Below, in pieces: positions 1 through 7,298 of a DNA stretch of 64,000 nucleotides (within the stretch, counting starts at the first letter, position 1; every line of letters starts with the position of its first letter). The notes beneath the pieces were generated by a model that was not told the DNA's origin, made no database searches, and saw only the letters and a program-made list of their open reading frames with translations. Where the stretch lies: positions 2,418,501 through 2,482,500 of the forward strand of contig NZ_CP071007.1 in NCBI RefSeq assembly GCF_018417635.1, in the 5' to 3' direction. Source of the DNA: Pseudomonas sp. SORT22 (GTDB taxonomy: Bacteria > Pseudomonadota > Gammaproteobacteria > Pseudomonadales > Pseudomonadaceae). The position numbers were made by a program, and so were the translations under genes.

Positions 1-755
1 ACGATCTTGAGGTTGTCCCAGCGGGCGAACGACTCGGTCAGCGGCGCCTTCGAGGCCTTGCCCTCGGCCTTCATCTTCTGGAACACCGGCGACTCGCTCA
101 GTTGCAGGCGGATGTACACCGAGACGATCAGCAGCAGGATCGACAGCAAAAACGGGATCCGCCAGCCCCAGGCCTCGAACGCCTCGGTGCCGAGAATGGT
201 TCGGCAGGCGAGGATCACCAGCAGCGACAGAAACAGCCCCAGGGTGGCGGTGGTCTGAATCCACGAGGTGAAGTAACCGCGCTTGCCCTTGGGCGCATGC
301 TCGGCGACGTAGGTTGCCGCACCGCCATACTCACCGCCCAGGGCCAGGCCCTGGAGCAGGCGCAGGGTGATCAGGATGACCGGCGCGGCCACGCCGATGG
401 TGGCGTAATCGGGCAGCAAACCAACCACGGCGGTGGAGATACCCATGATCACGATGGTGATCAAAAAGGTGTACTTGCGCCCGATCATGTCCCCCAGCCG
501 GCCGAACACAATCGCGCCGAACGGCCGTACGGCAAAGCCTGCGGCGAAGGCGAGGAGGGCGAAGATGAACGACGTGGTCTCGTTGACCCCGGCGAAGAAG
601 TGCTTGGCGATGATCGCGGCGAGCGAGCCGTAGAGGTAGAAGTCATACCACTCGAACACCGTGCCCAGGGAGGAGGCGAAAATCACCTTGCGCTCTTCCT
701 TGGTGATCCCGCGTTTGGGCGCGCTGCCCGTGGTTGTATTGTCGATTGCCGCCAT
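1..755 (-). CDS. MHS-family MFS transporter, N-terminal part (gene runs off the window)
   Basis: The first 251 residues of an inner-membrane major facilitator of the metabolite:H+ symporter (MHS) type, which takes up organic acids or betaines by proton symport. The start is ATG at 755, with GGAGAA upstream. Visible family marks are the GTVFEWYDFYLYGS segment opening the first helix (residues 31-44), the loop motif GRLGDMIGRK (85-94) between helices 2 and 3, and LRLLQGLALGGEYGG (131-145) in helix 4. About six helices are present; the remainder lies beyond position 1. The substrate cannot be told from this half. No coupled gene lies upstream. The fold is certain and the specific substrate is unknown. 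Confidence 0.93.
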   Translation of the reverse strand, partial: MAAIDNTTTGSAPKRGITKEERKVIFASSLGTVFEWYDFYLYGSLAAIIAKHFFAGVNETTSFIFALLAFAAGFAVRPFGAIVFGRLGDMIGRKYTFLITIVIMGISTAVVGLLPDYATIGVAAPVILITLRLLQGLALGGEYGGAATYVAEHAPKGKRGYFTSWIQTTATLGLFLSLLVILACRTILGTEAFEAWGWRIPFLLSILLLIVSVYIRLQLSESPVFQKMKAEGKASKAPLTESFARWDNLKI

Positions 756-916
756 GAGTCTTCTCCGTCTTGTGCTTGTAGGCCGGAGTTCCCACTGTCC
801 TTGCCGCACCCAGGCCTTAGGGTGATGTCATCGGATTGCGCAAATCATGAACACAGACTGACGGCCTCGCATTGCTGCAAGGTTTCTTGAAGCATAATCA
901 GGTTTGTCTGGATATC

Positions 917-938
917 CACTCGCCAGCATCAGCGAGTG
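917..938 (-). repeat. Inverted repeat downstream of the barstar gene
   Basis: Perfect 7-bp arms CACTCGC/GCGAGTG with an 8-nt loop, lying just after the 3' end of the barstar-like gene on the minus strand. There is no T-run, so it may be a weak terminator or an mRNA-stabilising hairpin. This is seen in sequence only. Confidence 0.4.
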
Positions 939-948
939 TGGGGATCAC

Positions 949-1236
949 TCACTCGAACAGCACTTCAGAGGCCATCTGCGGATACTCGGCCTGCAGCGTG
1001 GCCAGGCACTTCTGCATCAGTTCGGCGTCTCTGGGCAAGTGCCTGGCAAAAGCCTCCCAGCCACTGAGCTGCAACTGTTGAGGCATCTGCACAAGCCCGC
1101 TGATCGCATCCCAGAAGGCATCCCAGTTACAGCCATACCATTCGGGAAAACCGAGGGAGTCCCTTAACAGGTGATGCAATTGCCTGGCGCTGGTCACCTG
1201 GCCCAGATCAATCCTTACCACCCGCACCCGGCTCAA
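949..1236 (-). CDS. Barstar-family RNase inhibitor-like protein
   Basis: About 95 residues resembling barstar, the tight inhibitor of barnase-type RNases. Family features are the RIDLGQ first strand, the helix with the SLGFPEWYGCNWDAFWDAI core (the PEYYGxNLDALWD signature) and a hydrophobic C-terminal strand. I chose the TTG at 1236 because it overlaps the preceding stop as TTGA and gives the usual barstar length. A GTG at 1221 is an alternative. An in-frame upstream start would need a long overlap with the previous gene. It is translationally coupled to the Imm22-like gene. No barnase-like toxin is visible nearby, so it may be an orphan immunity gene or a housekeeping RNase inhibitor. Confidence 0.85.
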   Translation of the reverse strand: MSRVRVVRIDLGQVTSARQLHHLLRDSLGFPEWYGCNWDAFWDAISGLVQMPQQLQLSGWEAFARHLPRDAELMQKCLATLQAEYPQMASEVLFE

Positions 1237-1646
1237 TTGAAATGCCCCAGGTAGGTGAGCGTGGCGGTGCTTTGTGGCTGGCGCGAATGGGAGTGATCTG
1301 CTGAGCGGCGGTCGCCGTAAATGGCGTTGTCGCCGACGATGATGAAGTGACTGAAAGCGTCCAGAGACCGGGAACACAATTGCGCTTTCTGCGCCTCGTC
1401 GGCCATCAGGCTCTGCACATATTCCAGCGACTCATCCAGCTCGACGAAGTCCGAATCCATGAACCACTCAAGCTCCTGGGCAAGCTGCCAGGACGGATTG
1501 CGATCCTCCCAGGCGGCGAATTCGGCAGCACTCGCGCTGGCGGGCGGCTCGGGTTGCCATTGCTCGAAAGCGAACTGGCGGGCGTGCGTTTCGCTTTCGA
1601 AGGTGGCGGCGAAGAGGTGGAAGGGGTAGTAGTCTGGATTGTCCAT
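1233..1646 (-). CDS. Imm22-like (DUF4284) hypothetical protein
   Basis: A 137-residue soluble acidic protein with the look of the immunity protein 22 family: an N-terminal strand followed by FESETHARQFAF, a W-P-E-P-P loop, then a DSDFVELDESLEYVQSL segment and a central FIIVGDNAIYG strand. Such proteins are found next to polymorphic toxins, and family membership is inferred by eye. It is first in a two-gene unit with the barstar-like gene, whose start overlaps its stop. No toxin is seen within the window, so the partner is unknown. The ATG at 1646 has AAGGCAG upstream. Confidence 0.6.
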   Translation of the reverse strand: MDNPDYYPFHLFAATFESETHARQFAFEQWQPEPPASASAAEFAAWEDRNPSWQLAQELEWFMDSDFVELDESLEYVQSLMADEAQKAQLCSRSLDAFSHFIIVGDNAIYGDRRSADHSHSRQPQSTATLTYLGHFN

Positions 1647-1725
1647 AATCTGCCTTGCGGGCTGGCCGGAAAGGGGCTGCAGGTTACCAGTGATCGATGT
1701 TCAGGATTACGACCGCTGCGCGCTC

Positions 1726-1747
1726 GATCGCTGGCAAGCCAGCTCCT
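1726..1747 (-). repeat. REP element, variant
   Basis: GATCGCTGGCAAGCCAGCTCC, a pseudomonad REP variant with inverted GCTGGC/GCCAGC arms, lies between the 3' end of the phosphatase gene and the upstream Imm22-like gene. Confidence 0.7.
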
Positions 1748-1775
1748 AAAGCCAACGAAAATGTCTGGCCAACAA

Positions 1776-2387
1776 CTAAACCTGCATATTCAACTTTGTC
1801 AGGGTGACGTTCTTGAACAGATCATCCTCTATCAACTCCGACACACCGCCTGCAGACATTTTGAACGAGATAAACGCCATGCTCTCGACCGGCACGCGTT
1901 GTAACGCGCTAATCAGGAAACTGGCGGCAAAGCCGTGGGTTACGATAATTGCGCATTCAACCTCAGCATCCAGCGTTGCGACAAAGTCGTAAATTCGACG
2001 TGCGAATTGCCGACGGGTTTCAGCCCCGTCGCAGATGGCATGGTCCATGCGCTCGCCGGGTTTCTCGGCGCAAGCTTTCATGATGCTGTCATGCAGCGCC
2101 TGCTCCATGCCCTCATGACTGCCGAACGACATCTCGCGCAACCGTGCGTCGAGGTTCGGCTCAAGCCCCAGGGCATCGGCAACTATTGTTGCGGTCTCTT
2201 TACAACGCAGCAGGTCAGAAGAGTAAATTGCCGGGCTTTTTGAAAACCCCTGGGCCGTAAAAAAACTGGCCAGGGCCTTGGCCTGTTCGATCCCTTTAGG
2301 CGTTAGCCTGGAATCAAACCAGCCGCCGACAAGGTTATCGATGTGATGTTGCGCCTGTCCGTGGGTAACAATGTAATACCGCTTCAT
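1776..2387 (-). CDS. Histidine phosphatase (phosphoglycerate mutase-like) superfamily protein
   Basis: A 203-residue cytosolic protein. The N-terminal YYIVTHGQ carries the phospho-accepting His (H9), SRLTPKGIEQA follows as in the superfamily, and the second catalytic His sits in CAIIVTHGFAAS near residue 160. The usual RHG motif reads THG here, so the conserved active-site Arg is replaced by Thr; activity is therefore uncertain. Start ATG at 2387 puts the core motif at the N-terminus as in the family, and an upstream in-frame extension to 2606 looks non-coding. It is divergent from the phosphatase-autotransporter gene. The substrate is unknown. Confidence 0.85.
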   Translation of the reverse strand: MKRYYIVTHGQAQHHIDNLVGGWFDSRLTPKGIEQAKALASFFTAQGFSKSPAIYSSDLLRCKETATIVADALGLEPNLDARLREMSFGSHEGMEQALHDSIMKACAEKPGERMDHAICDGAETRRQFARRIYDFVATLDAEVECAIIVTHGFAASFLISALQRVPVESMAFISFKMSAGGVSELIEDDLFKNVTLTKLNMQV

Positions 2388-2617
2388 AGGTAGTTCACTT
2401 TTCTTCCATTCGTAAGTGTTCGCTGACAGGCCGGCGATTGTGCCAGAACTGGCAGTTTGCAGCGATAAAACGCCGCAAGTACGACGCAATACGGACAAAA
2501 AACGCATGCCCCGGACAGATCGCGCAGCGATTCGCCAATCCGGGCTTTTTGCAATATTAAGTCGCAGGTCAGCCCGCAATAGTAGCCAGCCCAACGTGAC
2601 TTCCATGAGGCTGCATC

Positions 2618-4537
2618 GTGTATCAACGACTGTTGTGTTCGCTGTCCGTTTTGAGCCTGTCCATCGCCGCCGCCCAGGCCGCAGAAAGTGTGCCGCTGGA
2701 TACCCCGCGCCTGGCGCGTATCGACAACTTTCGCGATATCGCCGGCACCACCCATGCCTATTCCACTGCCCACGACGGCACGATGCGCAGCGGCGTGTTC
2801 TACCGCTCCAACGCCCTGACGCCGTCGGCCGCAGACCTGGCCACGCTCAACGGCCTGGGCATCAAGGCAATCTACGACCTGCGCACGCCGGATGAGATCG
2901 CCGCCACCCCCGACACCCTGATCGAGGGCGCGCGCTATCGCAACATCGACATCATCGGCAACAACACCTCCGGCGCCGACATCACCCGCGTCAGCTTCAC
3001 CAGTGCCGCCGATGCCATTGCCATGATGCAGGAGACCAATCGCGCGTTCGTCAACGATGCCGGCATGCGTGGCCAGTTCACCACGCTGTTCAATGAGCTG
3101 GCGGCGGGCGATGGTGCGGCGCTGTTCCACTGCACCGCCGGCAAGGACCGCACCGGTTGGACCGCCGCAGTATTGCTGAGCATTGCCGGGGTCGACAGCG
3201 CGACGATCATGGACAACTACCTGGCCACCAACGACTACACCGCCGCACGCGTGGCGGCGACCCTGGCGCACATGCCGGCGAGCATGGCGGCGATCTATGC
3301 GCCGCTGCTGGCAGTGGACGCCAGCTACCTGCAAGCCGGCCTCGACCAGGTCACCGCGCAGTACGGCAGCATGGACAACTACCTCAAGGAGGGCCTGGGC
3401 TTGTCTCAGGAGACCCTCTACGTACTGCGGGCCAAGATGGTGTCCTACAACAGCCTGCCCGGCCAGTTGGGCTTGCTCGGCAACGCCGCGGCCGGCGCGC
3501 AGCTGTTGCAGCAGTTGCAGGACAGCAGCCTGTCGGGCACCTACAGTGCCTACAACTATTACTTGCAGTCGGCCATCGATGCCGGTGACCTGGCTGGCGT
3601 CGAGTCGACCGTCGGCGGCCAGGTGCATGCCGACGCCGCCAGCTACCTGTTGCGCCAGGGCGCGCTGATCGACCGCGCCGCCGCGCCTTACAGCCGCGGC
3701 ATTGAGCTTAAGGTTGGCCAGTACCGGTTGTGGAGTACTGCCCTGGCCAGCTACCTGGGCACCGACGGTTCAAGCCATGCCGCCAGCAGCAACGAGCACA
3801 GCCAGGGCCTGATGATCGGCCTGACCCAGCGCTTTTCCGAGCAGTTCAGCGGCCACGCCGGTTTTGGCTACAGCCGTGGCAATGTCGGCGGCGCGGGCGG
3901 TGAGGCGGACACCGACCTGACCTTGTTCAAGGCCGGTGCGCGCTACGCTCCGGCGGGGCTTGAGCGTGGCCTGTTCGTCGATGCCGGCCTCAGTGCCGGC
4001 TGGCTCGATTACACCAGTAAGCGCGAGCTTGGCGGTGGGCTGGGCGCGGCCAAGGGCGACAGCCATGGCACCCTCAGCGGCGCCAGCCTGGCCCTGGGCT
4101 ATCGCATGCCATCCAGTGCCATCATGCTGGAGCCAAGCCTGGGCCTGCGCATCAGTCACCTGGACCTCTCGGGCTTTAACGAAAAAGGCAGCGAACTGGC
4201 CCTTGAGGTCGATGGCATCCAGCAAACCCGGCGCAGCGCATTCGCCAACCTCGATGTTGCACTCGGCGCCATTGACCTGGCGGGCTGGCAACTGGTGCCG
4301 GGCGTGCAGCTGGGCTACGAGCATGTGCTGGACGATCACCAGGTCGACAGCCAGGGCCACTTGCTGGGCCTGGACATCGAACAGCGCGCCGCCTTCGACA
4401 ACCGCGACCAGTTCACTGCCGGGGTCAACCTGATGGTCAGCCTGGGGGCGCTGAGCTTCGCTGCCGAAGCCGGCGCCAGCAGCGGCGGTGACAGCCACGG
4501 CGCCAGTGGCAGCCTCAAGGCCAGCTACTTGTTCTGA
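2618..4537 (+). CDS. Secreted tyrosine phosphatase fused to an autotransporter beta-barrel
   Basis: 639 residues. The signal peptide ends near AQA-A (residue 21). A dual-specificity/tyrosine phosphatase domain (Y_phosphatase3 type) covers about 30-275, with IDNFRDIAG, YDLRTPDE and the P-loop HCTAGKDRTGW: nucleophile C172, R178. From about 370 the protein is rich in alternating Gly/aromatic strands and ends in ASYLF, a C-terminal aromatic typical of an outer-membrane autotransporter barrel. The phosphatase is thus probably exported to the surface (type V route). GTG at 2618, preceded by GAGG, is the likely start. The 3' end overlaps the convergent AraC gene by 13 bp. Substrate and host role are unknown. 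Confidence 0.88.
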   Translation: MYQRLLCSLSVLSLSIAAAQAAESVPLDTPRLARIDNFRDIAGTTHAYSTAHDGTMRSGVFYRSNALTPSAADLATLNGLGIKAIYDLRTPDEIAATPDTLIEGARYRNIDIIGNNTSGADITRVSFTSAADAIAMMQETNRAFVNDAGMRGQFTTLFNELAAGDGAALFHCTAGKDRTGWTAAVLLSIAGVDSATIMDNYLATNDYTAARVAATLAHMPASMAAIYAPLLAVDASYLQAGLDQVTAQYGSMDNYLKEGLGLSQETLYVLRAKMVSYNSLPGQLGLLGNAAAGAQLLQQLQDSSLSGTYSAYNYYLQSAIDAGDLAGVESTVGGQVHADAASYLLRQGALIDRAAAPYSRGIELKVGQYRLWSTALASYLGTDGSSHAASSNEHSQGLMIGLTQRFSEQFSGHAGFGYSRGNVGGAGGEADTDLTLFKAGARYAPAGLERGLFVDAGLSAGWLDYTSKRELGGGLGAAKGDSHGTLSGASLALGYRMPSSAIMLEPSLGLRISHLDLSGFNEKGSELALEVDGIQQTRRSAFANLDVALGAIDLAGWQLVPGVQLGYEHVLDDHQVDSQGHLLGLDIEQRAAFDNRDQFTAGVNLMVSLGALSFAAEAGASSGGDSHGASGSLKASYLF

Positions 4538-5520
4538 CTGCCAGCCGGGCCAGCCCTGCGCCGCTGGCCCGCGCCGTTGCGCACCTCGGCAGGGCTGACG
4601 CCGAAGGCACTGTGAAAGTACTGACAGAACCTGCCGACATTGCTGAAGCCAGACGCCAGCGCCACCTCGGTGACCGACGCCGCGCCGCGTTGGCGCAGTG
4701 CATGGTGCGCGTGTTCCAGGCGCAGTTGGCGCTGGTAGGCGACGATCGACAAACCCATGAAACGCCGAAAACCGTCCTGCAAGGCACGCAGGCTGACGTT
4801 GCACATTCGCGCAAGCTCGGTGCCGCTCACCTGGCTGTGCGGATGGGCCTGAAGGTACTCGATGGCCAGCTTCACATGTCGCGGCGCGATCATCGGCGCC
4901 GGGCGCTGCAGGGCCTGGCTGAAGTTGTGCGGCCAGATTTCGAGCAGCGCATCGACGAGCATTTCCTGCAGGCGCGCCGGCATCAGCGCCCCGGCGTGCA
5001 GCAGCAGGTCGAACTGGCTGCCGGTGGCCAGCTCCACCAGGGCCCTGATGCCCTGCAGGTGGGCCAGCGGCACCACAGGCTCAAAATACAACCTGCCGAG
5101 AATCGGCTTGCCCAGCAGCGTTGCCAGCCGCTCGGTAAACAGCGCCCGGCGGATCGAGATACCGCACTGGTCGTGATCATCCATCAAGCGCATCGAGCGT
5201 ACATCGGCCTTGTCGATCGCCAGGCCCATGTGCCGAAAACCCGCCGCGTCACGATCGGGGTTAAGGATCAGGGTCCCGGAGGAGGGAATGACGAAGGTGA
5301 TTTCATCCTGTGACTCGGGAAAGCAGAAAGTGAAGTCACCGCGGTAATGCATGCGCCGAAAACTCACGCCGTCATGGCGGCCATAGACGCCACCGATGTT
5401 GATGTTACCGGGCAGCGGTGGGGTATCGGCGTACAGGTTGCCGAACAGGCTGCTGAACACTGCGCCGAAGTCGTCGCTGTGCATGCTGTCTGAGCGCAGG
5501 ATGATCTGTTTGCGGGTCAT
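4525..5520 (-). CDS. AraC-family transcriptional regulator with cupin-like sensor domain
   Basis: 331 residues. The N-terminal two thirds form an AraC-binding-like beta domain (FTFCFPES, TLILNPDRDAAGF). The C-terminal ~100 residues hold two helix-turn-helix motifs: ELARMCNVSLRALQDGFRRFMG and VTEVALASGFSNVGRFCQYFHSAFGVSPAEVR. I chose ATG at 5520 with AAGGTG upstream over a GTG eight codons earlier. It is convergent with the phosphatase-autotransporter gene, which it may or may not control; no ligand is indicated. Confidence 0.88.
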   Translation of the reverse strand: MTRKQIILRSDSMHSDDFGAVFSSLFGNLYADTPPLPGNINIGGVYGRHDGVSFRRMHYRGDFTFCFPESQDEITFVIPSSGTLILNPDRDAAGFRHMGLAIDKADVRSMRLMDDHDQCGISIRRALFTERLATLLGKPILGRLYFEPVVPLAHLQGIRALVELATGSQFDLLLHAGALMPARLQEMLVDALLEIWPHNFSQALQRPAPMIAPRHVKLAIEYLQAHPHSQVSGTELARMCNVSLRALQDGFRRFMGLSIVAYQRQLRLEHAHHALRQRGAASVTEVALASGFSNVGRFCQYFHSAFGVSPAEVRNGAGQRRRAGPAGSQNK

Positions 5521-5966
5521 GCTTGAGTACACCTTCGGGGTCACCTGGCGTGCGAGAGGTTTCGGGGCAGCAAAACATCAAGAGGCTAGCAGCTGGACGT
5601 GACAGCGGCGTGACCCATATGGGGGATAACAGGGTGCTTTACCCAGGCTGGCCAACCATTTGTCGGACATAATGCACTTTTGCCACCACCCTCTGGCCAG
5701 CCCGTATTTCCCTGCTTAACTGATCTGGGCTGCCAGGCAGGCAGCTATGCGCCCAGGGAGGGTTTCATACCCGTTGCACCTCGGTAAACCGTGCCCAATC
5801 GGGCATGGCCGTACCGGACCGCAGCGTCTTCGCCGCAGGCAATCTGCGCGTGACGCAGCGCGGAGGTTGCGACGCCGTTCGCCTGCATCCAACTGTGCGC
5901 CAAGGAAGTCGCCCGCCAGAAACAGCCACGCGCTTGTTTCCACTCATTGTTTGCAATGGAGGCACC
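5521..5966. other. Intergenic region, about 450 bp
   Basis: This holds the AraC 5' flank and the promoter region of the DUF1842 pair. I see short palindromes (GCCCAATCGGGC) but no convincing sigma-70 boxes, RNA gene or ORF with a ribosome binding site. The only strong signal is TGGAGG at 5957-5962 before the ATG at 5967. Confidence 0.5.
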
Positions 5967-6566
5967 ATGACTGACTCACTACAAGCACCTGTAATAGGAC
6001 TCTTCCCCCTGTCCTACGTCATCGGAACCGATGCACCCGGCGCCCAGCGCCTGGTTCTCGATTTGCTGGTGCATCCGTCTGACCGCACCCTGCGCGGCAG
6101 CGCCCAGCTCACCCAGGCCACCAACCCGCCACTGGACCTGAACCTGGACGTCTGGGGCACCTACAGCTACCAGCTGTTCCTGCCGCCGAGCCCGAGCAAT
6201 ATCCTTATCACCCTGCAAGGTAACCACGGCGGCCCGACGGCCAATTCGCCGATCATCTTCAGCCTGCACCTGGCGGTGGGCTCGGACTGGCAGAAAGGCC
6301 AGGCCGGTTACCGCTACCTGAATAACCAGGGGCAATGGATCGTGGTCGAGGCGCCAGCGCACCGCGAAGACACCCGTATCAAGGCCTTCGGTAATCAGGA
6401 CATCCAGGCGCTATTGCACACCGCGACCCTGGAGGCGGCCATTGCTACCGGCGATGTCGCCCACCTCAAGGCCCTGGCGGCCGGTGATGCGGGCGTAGCC
6501 CTGAACACCGCCATCGATTCGACCAAGAGCGCTTCCGGCAAAGCCGGCAAGTCCAGCCGCGCCTGA
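5967..6566 (+). CDS. DUF1842 domain protein (first of a tandem pair)
   Basis: 199 residues. The N-terminal ~120 match the pattern of DUF1842: a short beta-rich domain starting IGLFPLSYVIG, with LDLLVHPSDRTLRGSAQLTQATNPPLDL, DVWGTYSY and a late GYRYLNNQGQW strand. A helical, Ala-rich tail follows (about 135-199). There is no signal peptide or membrane segment. A strong TGGAGG precedes ATG 5967. The next gene, 20 bp downstream, is a paralogue of the same domain, so the two are probably co-transcribed and may form a heteromer (inference). Function is unknown. Confidence 0.8.
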   Translation: MTDSLQAPVIGLFPLSYVIGTDAPGAQRLVLDLLVHPSDRTLRGSAQLTQATNPPLDLNLDVWGTYSYQLFLPPSPSNILITLQGNHGGPTANSPIIFSLHLAVGSDWQKGQAGYRYLNNQGQWIVVEAPAHREDTRIKAFGNQDIQALLHTATLEAAIATGDVAHLKALAAGDAGVALNTAIDSTKSASGKAGKSSRA

Positions 6567-6585
6567 CCAGACAAGGAGTCGTACC

Positions 6586-7065
6586 ATGCCCGCAATCGGA
6601 CTGTTCCACACCCGTCTCAACGTACGCACCGGCCTGCTCGGCGCCCCCGTGCTGACCCTCGATCTGTTGGTCAACACCGTGCACAAGAAGATCACCGGCG
6701 TGGCCAGCATCTTTGCTGCCACCTACCCGCCGCTGAACTTCCATGCCGATGTCTGGGGGGATTACTCGGACCTCAAGCTCGGCCTCAAAGGTGAGGGCCA
6801 TATTGTTATCAACCTCACCGGCAGCCCCAGCGGCCCGTTCAGTACCCTGGAGCAGACTTTCCATCTGCACGCAATCCTTGATGCCAAGTGGGCCAGCGGC
6901 ACCGCCAGCTATCGCTACCTGCGCCTGGATGGCGGCGGCTGGCAAGTGGTAGCGCATGCCAACGTACGCCAGGCGCCGACCGAGACTCACCAGAGCCAGA
7001 AGGACGTCAGCGAACGTAGCCGCAGCCGCCTGCAGGCGGCGATTGGTCAGCTGGAAAGCGCGTAA
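6586..7065 (+). CDS. DUF1842 domain protein (second of a tandem pair)
   Basis: 159 residues, paralogous to the preceding gene. It opens IGLFHTRLNVRTG, then VLTLDLLVNTVHKKITGVASIF, YPPLNFHADVWGDYS and ASYRYLRLDGGGW line up segment for segment with the first copy. The C-terminal ~30 residues are polar and helical. It is cytosolic by sequence. AAGGAG lies 8 nt before ATG 6586. The unit ends at a perfect 9-bp hairpin at 7083-7104. Function is unknown; the duplication argues for a two-subunit assembly. Confidence 0.8.
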   Translation: MPAIGLFHTRLNVRTGLLGAPVLTLDLLVNTVHKKITGVASIFAATYPPLNFHADVWGDYSDLKLGLKGEGHIVINLTGSPSGPFSTLEQTFHLHAILDAKWASGTASYRYLRLDGGGWQVVAHANVRQAPTETHQSQKDVSERSRSRLQAAIGQLESA

Positions 7066-7082
7066 AGGCGCGTGACAAGAGG

Positions 7083-7104
7083 GCAGCCCGGTAGCCCGGG
7101 CTGC
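7083..7104 (+). terminator. Hairpin terminator after the DUF1842 pair
   Basis: Perfect 9-bp stem GCAGCCCGG/CCGGGCTGC with a TAGC loop, 18 bp after the stop codon, followed by only a short TTAT tail. Confidence 0.6.
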
Positions 7105-7298
7105 TTATCGACTGCATCCAGGCGCTGCCAAACAAGGCTGCATCGGCGACAACGCTGACGATGGCTGCCGATTCAGCAGGGCGATGACTTTGAGTGCTTC
7201 GTGGCGGGTTTGCCCGAGTAATTGCGTCAGGCACAAGACTTCCCGGCGAAAACCCGGATAATGGCGGCCAAATCGTTTTGCTCGTATGGTATTCCCGC

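Noticed and set aside
102..890. 262-residue plus-strand frame over the first gene
   Set aside because: It is a shadow of the MHS transporter, whose minus-strand frame is open to the window edge and carries clear motifs.
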